A stretch of 10,253 bases of DNA from an uncultured Peptococcaceae bacterium. GTDB lineage: Bacteria; Bacillota; Peptococcia; Peptococcales; Peptococcaceae. The notes under the pieces are model-generated. The model searched no databases, was not told the origin of the DNA, and saw only the letters and a program-made list of their open reading frames with translations. Where the stretch lies: positions 1 through 10,253 of the forward strand of contig CABQBF010000087.1 in assembly GCA_902462325.1 (NCBI GenBank), in the 5' to 3' direction. Each line of letters begins with the position of its first letter. Position 1 is the stretch's first letter. Shown here piece after piece: positions 1 through 5,466 of the stretch. Both the position numbers and the translations under genes were made by a program.

Positions 1-31
1 CCCCTTTTTTATAAAAATCATGCTGCCGTCA

Positions 32-71
32 GACAAACATTTTCATTTCCTACTCAATCACTATGTTTATC
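32..71. promoter_or_regulatory. Putative operator: spaced inverted repeat near an outward-facing promoter
   Basis: GACAAACAT (32-40) and ATGTTTATC (63-71) are inverted copies of one another at 8 of 9 positions, separated by 22 bases. The right arm sits just downstream of the predicted -10 box of the minus-strand promoter at 74-102, around the expected transcription start. The same core (TAAACAT/ATGTTTA) forms an inverted repeat in front of the Rrf2 gene at 619-648, and the 11-mer CTATGTTTATC is identical at both places. I infer a binding site for the neighbouring Rrf2 regulator. Nothing in the window proves this. Confidence 0.3.
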
Positions 72-73
72 AT

Positions 74-102
74 ATGGTACGCCTTTTTACATACTTTGTC
101 AA
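74..102 (-). promoter_or_regulatory. Candidate sigma-A promoter facing the left edge
   Basis: On the minus strand a perfect -35 hexamer TTGACA (97-102) is followed, after 17 bases, by TACCAT (74-79), which matches the -10 consensus at 4 of 6 positions. It lies just downstream of the terminator that ends the Rrf2 gene, so it would start a new transcript reading out of the window to the left. The gene it drives is not visible: no coding start is apparent in bases 1-73. The spacing and -35 are good and the -10 is mediocre. Confidence 0.4.
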
Positions 103-113
103 TAGGTTTATTG

Positions 114-153
114 AGAAAAAATTATGGAGCCGGCCCAATCCGGCCAGCTCCCT
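114..153 (-). terminator. Rho-independent terminator of the Rrf2 gene, possibly bidirectional
   Basis: GGAGCCGGCC (126-135) and GGCCAGCTCC (142-151) form a 10-bp stem with a 6-base loop. The single mismatch becomes a G-U wobble in minus-strand RNA. On the minus strand the stem is followed by ATAATTTTTT, and on the plus strand by CCCTTTTT, so it could stop transcription both ways. It begins 17 bases after the stop codon of the Rrf2 gene. Confidence 0.85.
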
Positions 154-168
154 TTTTCGCCCTTTCGC

Positions 169-600
169 TTAAATAACATAATGATTGCCGTCTGCGGTTT
201 CCTGTAATAAATCAGCCAGCGTTATGTCCTCAAAAAAATCATTGACCAACATATCTAATTTGGGCAACATAGGCAATGTTTTACAAGTTGCCGCCCGATT
301 ACAAAGATTTTTTTCTCCTTCCAGACAAGCCACCGGCGCCAGCGGTCCTTCCGTTAATTTTAAAATACTGCCCACCGTATAGCTTTCCGGCTCTCTGGCC
401 AACCGATACCCGCCGCCCCGTCCCCGCAAAGCCTGCACAAACCCAGCCCGACTTAAAATGGCGATGATGCTTTCCAAATATTTTTCCGAAATTTCCTGCC
501 GCTTGGCAATATCCATCAAAACAATATAGCCTTCGTCCCGGCGTTCCGCCAAATCCAGCATCACGCGCAAAGCATAACGGCCTTTTGTTGAAATCAGCAT
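169..600 (-). CDS. Rrf2-family transcriptional regulator with an Fe-S-type three-cysteine motif
   Basis: A 143-residue protein, the usual length for the Rrf2 family (IscR, NsrR, CymR): small dimeric winged-helix DNA-binding regulators, several of which sense nitric oxide, iron-sulfur status or cysteine supply. The N-terminus STKGRYALRVMLDLA (4-18) is the family signature. The recognition helix and wing lie at about 38-68, ending in RGRGGGYRLA. Three cysteines, C92, C100 and C106 (C-x7-C-x5-C), sit where IscR and NsrR hold their cluster, so this is probably a cluster-binding sensor and not a cluster-free type such as CymR. The ATG at 600 is chosen because GAGGAGGTGG lies 8 bases upstream; the frame is open to 687 but the extra residues look non-coding. 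The gene stands alone between two terminators. An inverted repeat over its promoter suggests autoregulation. The exact signal sensed cannot be read from the sequence. Confidence 0.93.
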   Translation of the reverse strand: MLISTKGRYALRVMLDLAERRDEGYIVLMDIAKRQEISEKYLESIIAILSRAGFVQALRGRGGGYRLAREPESYTVGSILKLTEGPLAPVACLEGEKNLCNRAATCKTLPMLPKLDMLVNDFFEDITLADLLQETADGNHYVI

Positions 601-618
601 AAAACCACCTCCTCTATC

Positions 619-656
619 GGATAAACATAGTTTAGCACAATGTTTACCGCAATGCA
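619..656 (-). promoter_or_regulatory. Rrf2 gene promoter with overlapping inverted-repeat operator
   Basis: Two minus-strand sigma-A-like arrangements fit: TTGCAT-N17-TAAACT or TTGCGG-N17-TATGTT, each with 3/6 and 4/6 matches. Both overlap an inverted repeat, GGATAAACAT (619-628) and ATGTTTACC (640-648). Within it TAAACATAGTTTA (622-634) is itself a palindrome of 5-bp arms around 3 bases. An inverted repeat over the start of an Rrf2-type gene is the classic layout for autorepression. The promoter boxes are weak; the repeat is clear. Confidence 0.45.
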
Positions 657-690
657 AGAACGCGCCCGCGCAACCTATACCGGCCACAAC

Positions 691-728
691 AAAAGGAGCA
701 GTGATTACCCTACAGCAATCACTGCTCC
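691..728 (-). terminator. Rho-independent terminator of the SASP gene
   Basis: GGAGCAGTGATT (695-706) and AATCACTGCTCC (717-728) pair perfectly over 12 bp with a 10-base loop. On the minus strand the hairpin is followed by TTTTGTTGT. It starts 34 bases after the SASP stop codon and separates the spore gene from the Rrf2 gene downstream. Confidence 0.88.
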
Positions 729-762
729 CTGCTCAACTCTGTTCAGTTGTTGTCAGCAATGG

Positions 763-999
763 TTATTTGCTCATACCCATTGTCATAGAAGAGCCGGTAG
801 ATGGCATGTTCTGTTCTGCATACTGAATCATTTTTTTCACCATGTAGCCACCTACGTAGCCGTTTTCACGGGAAGATAACTGACCTTTATCAACTGTCTG
901 ATAGTTGTTGATTCCCAATTCATTGGCAACTTCATATTTGAAGTTGTTCAGAAAGTTGCTTGCGTTTGGTGCAGCTGGTTCATTAGAAGTTCTGGACAT
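763..999 (-). CDS. Alpha/beta-type small acid-soluble spore protein
   Basis: A 78-residue protein with both signatures of alpha/beta-type SASPs. These coat the DNA in the dormant spore core, protect it from UV and heat, and supply amino acids at outgrowth. FKYEVANELGI (20-30) matches the first conserved block, including the germination protease (GPR) cleavage site, expected after E23. LSSRENGYVGGYMVKKMI (41-58) is the second DNA-binding block, with the conserved Asn-Gly pair N46-G47. The tail (66-78) is Ser/Met-rich and variable. The ATG at 999 is chosen because AAAGGGGGTGA ends 5 bases upstream; an in-frame GTG at 1008 lies inside that ribosome binding site and is unlikely. A forespore-type promoter sits just upstream and a strong terminator follows. 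The gene shows that the organism, or a recent ancestor, forms endospores. Confidence 0.95.
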   Translation of the reverse strand: MSRTSNEPAAPNASNFLNNFKYEVANELGINNYQTVDKGQLSSRENGYVGGYMVKKMIQYAEQNMPSTGSSMTMGMSK

Positions 1000-1005
1000 C
1001 TCGTT

Positions 1006-1015
1006 CACCCCCTTT
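1006..1015 (-). promoter_or_regulatory. SASP ribosome binding site that decides the start
   Basis: On the minus strand AAAGGGGGTG is nearly complementary to the 16S rRNA 3' end and is well placed for the ATG at 999. It overlaps the alternative GTG codon (1006-1008), which rules that codon out as the main start. Very strong initiation fits a protein made in bulk in the forespore. Confidence 0.8.
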
Positions 1016-1029
1016 CAGGATTGTAATTC

Positions 1030-1058
1030 TATTTTGTTCGGTTTCGTCGGTTTTATGC
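1030..1058 (-). promoter_or_regulatory. Candidate sigma-G/sigma-F forespore promoter for SASP
   Basis: On the minus strand GCATA (1054-1058) is followed, after 17 bases, by CAAAATA (1030-1036). The forespore consensus, from memory of Bacillus sigma-G regulons, is GHATR, a spacer of about 17-18 bases, then CATWHTA. The -35 matches fully and the -10 at 6 of 7 positions. The expected start, about 1022, leaves a short leader holding only the ribosome binding site. This would let the SASP be made alone, apart from the small gene upstream. Confidence 0.55.
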
Positions 1059-1065
1059 AATCCAA

Positions 1066-1230
1066 TTACTGGTTTTTTCTGCTGCAGTTATCCAGGCGCA
1101 GGTCGCTTTTCATATCGCTTTTCAGACCTCTGCTGTCTTTGCTGCAGTTGTCCAGACAGTTATCCACGCTATTTTGTGTTTTACTGTCCGCTTTTTGTTT
1201 GAAAGATGGCTGTTCATTGCGAGTTTTCAT
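1066..1230 (-). CDS. Unrecognised 54-aa repeat-containing small protein, Cys/Asn/Lys-rich
   Basis: I do not recognise this protein. The reading frame runs from ATG at 1230 to TAA at 1066 and encodes 54 hydrophilic residues with about 12 basic and 8 acidic side chains, no Trp or Tyr, and no signal peptide or membrane segment. The start is well supported: GAGGAGGTGA precedes it with a 6-base gap. It has three Asp-Asn-Cys triplets (DNC at 23-25, 27-29 and 47-49) and LDNCS at 26-30 and 46-50, a 20-residue period; KSD occurs at 37-39 and 41-43. It lies 66 bases upstream of the SASP gene with no terminator between, so the two can share a transcript. A weak forespore-like promoter lies upstream. I infer a small spore-core or spore-coat protein, with the cysteines used for crosslinking or metal binding. 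Length, low complexity and charge recall gamma-type SASPs, but those lack such cysteines. Confidence 0.68.
   Translation of the reverse strand: MKTRNEQPSFKQKADSKTQNSVDNCLDNCSKDSRGLKSDMKSDLRLDNCSRKNQ
1081..1155 (-). repeat. 15-bp imperfect direct repeat inside the small gene
   Basis: GCTGCAGTTATCCAG (1081-1095) and GCTGCAGTTGTCCAG (1141-1155) differ at one base and lie exactly 60 bp apart, in frame, encoding LDNCS twice. The difference is a synonymous GAT/GAC change. A third partial copy, CAGTTATCCA (1157-1166), encodes another Asp-Asn-Cys. Preserving the amino acids and the frame supports this stretch being translated. Confidence 0.6.
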
Positions 1231-1289
1231 CTCAACTCACCTCCTCGAAACCTATTGTGGCTCTTTTCGCAGGTCTGCATACCAGGAAA

Positions 1290-1320
1290 TATTAAACAAA
1301 ATTTTTGCAATCGCTTATGC
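1290..1320 (-). promoter_or_regulatory. Weak candidate forespore promoter for the 54-aa gene
   Basis: On the minus strand GCATA (1316-1320) is followed, after 19 bases, by TTTAATA (1290-1296), which matches the sigma-G -10 consensus CATAATA at 5 of 7 positions. The spacer is one or two bases longer than usual. The site lies between the permease terminator (1358-1393) and the ribosome binding site of the small gene. That interval must hold a promoter if the small gene is expressed independently. No better sigma-A pair was seen. Confidence 0.3.
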
Positions 1321-1357
1321 CGATCCATTTGCGTTCCATCCTCATCTTGTCCCCAAT

Positions 1358-1393
1358 AAAAAAGCCCTATGCGCTCAAAAACGCATAAGGCTT
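1358..1393 (-). terminator. Rho-independent terminator of the TauE/SafE gene
   Basis: AAGCCCTATGCG (1362-1373) and CGCATAAGGCTT (1382-1393) form a 12-bp stem around an 8-base loop; the one mismatch is a G-U wobble in minus-strand RNA. The minus strand continues with TTTTTTATTGGGG. It starts 28 bases after the permease stop codon. Confidence 0.87.
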
Positions 1394-1420
1394 AACCAAT
1401 AAGATCACTATGTTTACTGT

Positions 1421-2179
1421 TCAGGCGCCCAGCACAATTTTTACAATCAGTCCGGCTACAATCACCAGCATCAACGGCCGAATCAATTTTTCGCCGTTTT
1501 TAATTGCCAACCCGGCGCCTACATAATTGCCCAGCATATTGCAAATCGTAGCTGGAATGGCAATCTGATAGACGATATTGCCCGTCGCCAAATAGCCCGC
1601 CAGCGCCATATAATTGGACGCCATAATAACCGTTTTACTGTTGGCAGAAGCCACCCGCAAATCATACTGGAGCAGCAACGAAAAAATCATAATGGCAATG
1701 GTGCCGCCGCCAGGACCAAACAAACCGTCATAGGTGCCCAATAACAAACCGGCTACAATCACCAACGCTATGTTCTTGCCGTTCACCACCTGCTTGAGGA
1801 TACTGCCTTGTCCCTTCTTTTTGGGAAGTAACATCATAATGGCCGCCGCAGGCAGCATCACCAGCACAATATTGCGCACAACAGCTTCCTCCAAATATAA
1901 TACCAACTGGGTGGCGATGGCGGAAGCCACCATCGCAGCCACAGCAGTTAGCGCCGCAAATTTTCCGTCCAGCACGCCATTTTTACCAAAACGCAGCACC
2001 GCCATGGTACTGCCCAAACTGCACTGCAGCTTGCCGCAGCCATAAGCCATGTGTACCGGCATACCGGTCATCAGATAAGTCGGCAGCGCAATCAAACCGC
2101 CGCCTCCGGCAATGGCGTCAATCACGCCGGCAATAAATAACAACGGACAAACATAAAGCAAATCGCCCAACCATTCCAC
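1421..2179 (-). CDS. TauE/SafE (TSUP) family membrane transporter
   Basis: A 252-residue, strongly hydrophobic protein, the normal length for the TSUP family. Its members move sulfite, sulfonates, sulfoacetate or other small anions across the cytoplasmic membrane, usually as exporters. The two half-repeat signatures are present: DAIAGGGGLIALP (21-33) and GTYDGLFGPGGGT (148-160), each within a membrane segment. I count about eight hydrophobic stretches. The start is uncertain. I prefer GTG at 2179, with AGAGGAG about 11 bases upstream. A TTG at 2203 is in frame but has no ribosome binding site and lies very near the predicted transcription start; there is no ATG near the N-terminus. The gene has its own promoter and terminator and no metabolic partner gene nearby, so its substrate cannot be inferred. 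Confidence 0.88.
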   Translation of the reverse strand: MEWLGDLLYVCPLLFIAGVIDAIAGGGGLIALPTYLMTGMPVHMAYGCGKLQCSLGSTMAVLRFGKNGVLDGKFAALTAVAAMVASAIATQLVLYLEEAVVRNIVLVMLPAAAIMMLLPKKKGQGSILKQVVNGKNIALVIVAGLLLGTYDGLFGPGGGTIAIMIFSLLLQYDLRVASANSKTVIMASNYMALAGYLATGNIVYQIAIPATICNMLGNYVGAGLAIKNGEKLIRPLMLVIVAGLIVKIVLGA

Positions 2180-2226
2180 AGCCCTTTTCTCTCCTCTGTA
2201 CAAACATCTACAACCAAACCGTTTCT

Positions 2227-2255
2227 ATTATACCCGCTGTTTGAGCAGAAATCAA
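2227..2255 (-). promoter_or_regulatory. Sigma-A promoter of the TauE/SafE gene
   Basis: On the minus strand TTGATT (2250-2255) and a perfect TATAAT (2227-2232) are separated by exactly 17 bases. The expected start is near 2220, giving a leader of about 40 bases to the GTG at 2179. It lies between the rlmN terminator and the permease gene, as an independent unit needs. Confidence 0.75.
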
Positions 2256-2296
2256 CCATTGTACCCGCAGCCTTGTGAACAACCCGCCTTCGCCCA

Positions 2297-2332
2297 TAAA
2301 AAAATTCCACCTGCCAAAAGCAACGTGGAATT
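2297..2332 (-). terminator. Rho-independent terminator ending the priA-rlmN operon
   Basis: AATTCCAC (2303-2310) pairs with GTGGAATT (2325-2332). In minus-strand RNA the stem continues past a small bulge with TGC/GCA and a TTTTG loop. The downstream arm runs directly into a T-run (AATTTTTTTATG). It begins 11 bases after the rlmN stop codon and closes the seven-gene unit. Confidence 0.82.
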
Positions 2333-2343
2333 CCATGCTTCTT

Positions 2344-3411
2344 TTATTCTCCTCGCAGCACCTTGCCCCGCAGTTGACCGCAGGCGCCGTCAATATCGAC
2401 GCCCTTTTCCTCCCGCACGCTGGCCTTTAATCCGGCCTGCTGCAGCGCCTGCACGAAGGCTGCCACCTGCTTTTTGCTGGGCCTGCTGAATTGGGCCGTA
2501 TTGGCTACCGGATTGACCGGAATGAGATTGAGGTGGCAATCCAGCCCTTGCAAAAGCTGCTGGAGCTGCCGCACATGCAGGGGCTGGTCGTTAAAGCCGG
2601 CAATGAGCGCATATTCAAAGGAAATGCGATTGTGGGTCTGCCTCTGATAGGCCCGACAGGCCGCCATCAGCTTTTCCAGCGGGTACTGGCGGTTTACCGG
2701 CATCACCGCTGAGCGCTGTTCATCGTTGGGCGCATGGAGCGAAACGGCCAGCACCACGTCCAAATGCTCCTGGGCCAGCGCTTGCAGCTTGGGCACGACG
2801 CCGCAGGTGGATACGGTTATGCGGCGAATGCCGATTTGCTGACCTTGGGCGTCGTTCAGCAGCCTAATTGCTCTCAACACATTATCCAAATTAAGCAGCG
2901 GCTCGCCCATGCCCATAAAGACCACGTTGCCCACCGGCAGCGCATCGTCTTCCTCCGCTAAGCTGTGATTGACTGCATAAACCTGGCTGACAATCTCTCC
3001 GACGGTTAAATTGCGCACAAAGCCGCCCTGACCGGTGGCGCAGAAGGTACAGCCCATGGCGCAGCCCACCTGACTGGAAATACACAGCGTATTGCGCCGC
3101 TTGCTCTGATCGCCCCGATACCGCATCAGCACACATTCAATATAATTACCGTCGGCCAACGCAAACAGAAATTTTTCGGTGCCGTCCTGGGAAACCTGCT
3201 TGCGCTCCAAGTTACAAACGGTCAGTTGGCACTGCTGCTCTAGCTGTTCTAAGACCTGTTTGCCTAAATTATACATCTGACTGATTTGCTGCACCTGTTT
3301 CTGATGCACCCAGCTAAATACCTGTTTGGCGCGAAAAGCGGGCTGTTTTAGCTGCTGCAGCAGCGCCGTCATTTCCGCCAAATCCATGGCCCGCAAATCC
3401 TTTTTCTCCAT
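2344..3411 (-). CDS. rlmN: Dual-specificity 23S rRNA A2503 / tRNA A37 methyltransferase RlmN
   Basis: A 355-residue radical-SAM enzyme that methylates C2 of adenosine 2503 in 23S rRNA, at the peptidyl-transferase tunnel entrance, and, in characterised homologues, A37 of some tRNAs. The radical-SAM cluster motif C-x3-C-x2-C is C117, C121 and C124 (GCAMGCTFCATG). The two further cysteines of the RlmN mechanism are present: C110 in TLCISSQVGC and C344 in DIDGACGQLRGK, the carrier that becomes methylated. MGMGEPLLN, the SAM-binding motif, is intact. The A8-methylating homologue Cfr is unlikely given the housekeeping context and these RlmN blocks. The start is ATG 3411, sharing one base with the rsmB stop (TGATG); AGGAGG lies 7 bases upstream. 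A GTG three bases earlier is in frame but poorer. The first 65 residues are strikingly glutamine-rich. It is the last gene of the operon. Confidence 0.96.
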   Translation of the reverse strand: MEKKDLRAMDLAEMTALLQQLKQPAFRAKQVFSWVHQKQVQQISQMYNLGKQVLEQLEQQCQLTVCNLERKQVSQDGTEKFLFALADGNYIECVLMRYRGDQSKRRNTLCISSQVGCAMGCTFCATGQGGFVRNLTVGEIVSQVYAVNHSLAEEDDALPVGNVVFMGMGEPLLNLDNVLRAIRLLNDAQGQQIGIRRITVSTCGVVPKLQALAQEHLDVVLAVSLHAPNDEQRSAVMPVNRQYPLEKLMAACRAYQRQTHNRISFEYALIAGFNDQPLHVRQLQQLLQGLDCHLNLIPVNPVANTAQFSRPSKKQVAAFVQALQQAGLKASVREEKGVDIDGACGQLRGKVLRGE

Positions 3412-4763
3412 CACATAGCCTCCTTGCGCAGCATCCGCGCAATAAAAAAACCGTCCATATCATCCACAAAAGGCAAAAACTGCACATAGCCCGTTTCCGC
3501 CTTCTCCACCTGAAGCCAGCAGTCGTTCAGCGTTTCATCCAGCATAAATTGGGGATGCTGCTCCAAAAACTGCCGCACCATCTGGATATTTTCCTCCGGC
3601 GTGATGGTGCAGGTGCTATAGATTAACGTACCGCCCGGCGCCACCAGTTGGGCCGCCTGCTCCAAAATCTGCCGCTGAACCTGACATAAACCGGCAATAT
3701 CGGCTGCTTCCTTAGACCAACGGGCGTCGGCCCGCCGTCCCAGCACGCCCAAGCCGGAGCAGGGCACGTCGCACAGCACAACGTCGAAGGGCTGCTGCCA
3801 CCGTTGGGTTAAACAGGTGCCGTCCTGCAAAAACAGCTCCACGTTGTGAATCCCCAGCCGCTGGCAATTCTCGGCAATGAGTTCCAAACGGTGTTGATGG
3901 ATGTCGCAGGCATAAATCTGCCCGCTGTTCTTCATCAGTTGGGCCATATGGGTGGTTTTGCCGCCCGGCGCGCTGCACACATCCAGCACCCGCTGCCCCG
4001 GCGCCGGTTCCGCCGCCAACGCCACCAGCATGGAGCTTTCGTCCTGCACAGTAAACAAGCCCTGCTGAAAAGCGGCCAACTGATGCAGATTGACCGCCGT
4101 TTCCAGCTTCAAGCCCTCCGGCGTATAACGGCTTTCGCTGACAACCACTCCGGCCTGCTCCAACTGGGCTTTTAAGTCGCTGCGGGATATTTTTAACGTA
4201 TTGGTGCGAATCCACAGCGGCGCTGGCTGATTATACCAGGCGCAAAGCTGCTCCGCCTGCTCCAGACCATATTGCCGCACAAACCGCTCTGCCATCCACT
4301 GAGGAAAGGAATACTGCACCGCCACATACTGCACCGGATCTTGCTCCCGGTCGGGCCATTGCAGCCCATCAAGCCCCCGCAGCAGATTGCGCAGCACAGC
4401 GTTGACAAACTTGTCCACATGGCCGTAGCGCTTGGCCAGCTTCACCGCTTCATTGACAGCGGCCGAATGGGGCACCTTATCCAGTTGCAAAATCTGATAT
4501 GCGGCCATCCGCAAAATGTTGCGGGTCCAACCGTCCATTTTTTTGACTTTTGTTTTGGCGAACTGGTTCAGCACATAATCCAGCCGCCCCCGATATTTTA
4601 CCGAGCCATAAACCAGCTCGGTGATAAAGCCCTTGTCGCGGGCGTCCAAACCGACACATGAAAAAAGGGCTTTATCCAAAGCCAGATTGGCATAAGCCCC
4701 TTCTTCGTTTATCTGATATAAGATTTTTAAAGCCAGTTCCCGACTATTGATTTGTTTAGTCAT
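3411..4763 (-). CDS. rsmB: 16S rRNA m5C967 methyltransferase RsmB
   Basis: A 450-residue cytosine-C5 rRNA methyltransferase of the RsmB/Sun type, of normal length. An N-terminal NusB-like RNA-binding domain (about 5-130) precedes the Rossmann methyltransferase domain. The SAM-binding loop DVCSAPGGKT is at 261-270. The two catalytic cysteines are C335 in DVPCSGLG, the likely general-base/release cysteine, and C385 in IYSTCT, the likely nucleophile, in the family's usual arrangement. The ATG at 4763 has AGGAGG 5 bases upstream and overlaps the end of the zinc-peptidase gene by 8 bases; its own stop overlaps the rlmN start by one base. Position between fmt and rlmN in a translation operon is the usual setting. 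It acts on free 16S rRNA in the cytoplasm. Confidence 0.96.
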   Translation of the reverse strand: MTKQINSRELALKILYQINEEGAYANLALDKALFSCVGLDARDKGFITELVYGSVKYRGRLDYVLNQFAKTKVKKMDGWTRNILRMAAYQILQLDKVPHSAAVNEAVKLAKRYGHVDKFVNAVLRNLLRGLDGLQWPDREQDPVQYVAVQYSFPQWMAERFVRQYGLEQAEQLCAWYNQPAPLWIRTNTLKISRSDLKAQLEQAGVVVSESRYTPEGLKLETAVNLHQLAAFQQGLFTVQDESSMLVALAAEPAPGQRVLDVCSAPGGKTTHMAQLMKNSGQIYACDIHQHRLELIAENCQRLGIHNVELFLQDGTCLTQRWQQPFDVVLCDVPCSGLGVLGRRADARWSKEAADIAGLCQVQRQILEQAAQLVAPGGTLIYSTCTITPEENIQMVRQFLEQHPQFMLDETLNDCWLQVEKAETGYVQFLPFVDDMDGFFIARMLRKEAM

Positions 4764-5448
4764 CCCGTCCTCCTAAAAATCCAGAAATCACAATCAGACG
4801 CACCAACTGCAGCACAGCCATCAAAGCCGCCGCCACATAGGTCAGCGCTGCAGCCCGCAGCACCTTGCCGGTGCCTTTCAGCTCAACGGAGTCCAGAAAG
4901 CCTTCGCTGCCCAGCGTAGCCAAAGCCCGGGAGCTGGCGTTAAATTCCACCGGCAACGTCACAATTTGAAAAAACACGATGGCCGCAAACAATAAAATGC
5001 CTACCTTTACCAACGGCGCACTGCTCATAATCAGGCCCAGAAAAAACAATGGCATTGATAAATAGGAGCCGAACTGGGTAACCGGAATCACCGTATTGCG
5101 GACGTATAACGGCAAATAGCCAGTGTCGTGCTGGATGGCATGCCCCACTTCATGGGCCGCCACGCCTAAAGCTGCCAACGACGTGCTGCCGTAAACCTCA
5201 GCAGATAACCGCACCACCCGGCTGCGCGGGTCGTAATGGTCGCTGAGCTGGCCGCTGATCCGTTCAATGGGCACATCATGCAAACCATTCTGATTTAAAA
5301 TATAACGGGCCACATCGGCGCCAGTCATGTTGCGGTGGGAAGGCACCCGCGAATAACGCTGAAAGGTACTGCTCACCTTCATCTGGGCATAAGCGCTGAT
5401 CAACACTGCCGGTATTAAAATAATCATGGTTGGATCCCAAAAAAACAT
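4756..5448 (-). CDS. yugP: YugP-type membrane zinc metallopeptidase (Zn_peptidase_2 family)
   Basis: A 230-residue integral membrane protein with the zincin motif HEVGH at 99-103 (H99 and H103 bind zinc, E100 is the catalytic base). A likely third ligand, E168, lies in PVEFNAS (166-172), as in the YugP/Zn_peptidase_2 family. Hydrophobic segments at about 7-22, 130-165 and 198-225 surround the catalytic region. The family's substrates are, as far as I know, not established; membrane protein quality control is only a guess. The ATG at 5448 has AGGAGG 10 bases upstream, and the gene follows DUF116 by 18 bases. The 8-base overlap with rsmB implies translational coupling. Linkage to fmt, DUF116 and rsmB recurs in Firmicutes and suggests co-expression more than shared function. 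The symbol is borrowed from the Bacillus subtilis homologue. Confidence 0.9.
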   Translation of the reverse strand: MFFWDPTMIILIPAVLISAYAQMKVSSTFQRYSRVPSHRNMTGADVARYILNQNGLHDVPIERISGQLSDHYDPRSRVVRLSAEVYGSTSLAALGVAAHEVGHAIQHDTGYLPLYVRNTVIPVTQFGSYLSMPLFFLGLIMSSAPLVKVGILLFAAIVFFQIVTLPVEFNASSRALATLGSEGFLDSVELKGTGKVLRAAALTYVAAALMAVLQLVRLIVISGFLGGRDD

Positions 5449-5466
5449 AAAGTAAAAACCTCCTAG

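Noticed and set aside
601..687. 29-residue N-terminal extension of the Rrf2 regulator
   Set aside because: The family signature begins right at the ATG at 600, which has a strong ribosome binding site. The extension crosses the operator and promoter and is cysteine/glycine-rich nonsense.
1087..1168. Cluster of TTATCCA/TTGTCCA sequences resembling DnaA boxes (one TTATCCACG)
   Set aside because: Each copy is the complement of GAY-AAC-TGY codons for Asp-Asn-Cys in the repeat protein, in frame. None is a full consensus TTATNCACA box and there is no AT-rich unwinding region or replication gene beside them.
905..1402. 165-codon open frame on the plus strand
   Set aside because: It runs antisense through the SASP start, the 54-aa gene and the permease terminator, has no ribosome binding site, and its product looks like low-complexity out-of-frame translation.
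2122..2393. Two overlapping 61-62 codon minus-strand frames between the permease and rlmN
   Set aside because: They overlap the permease 5' end, the rlmN 3' end, the terminator and the sigma-A promoter, and have no convincing ribosome binding site.
3712..4215. 167-codon minus-strand frame inside rsmB, and similar long frames inside priA and fmt
   Set aside because: They are shadows of well-supported genes in another frame, with Arg/Gly/Ala-rich or Pro/His-rich composition and no start signals.
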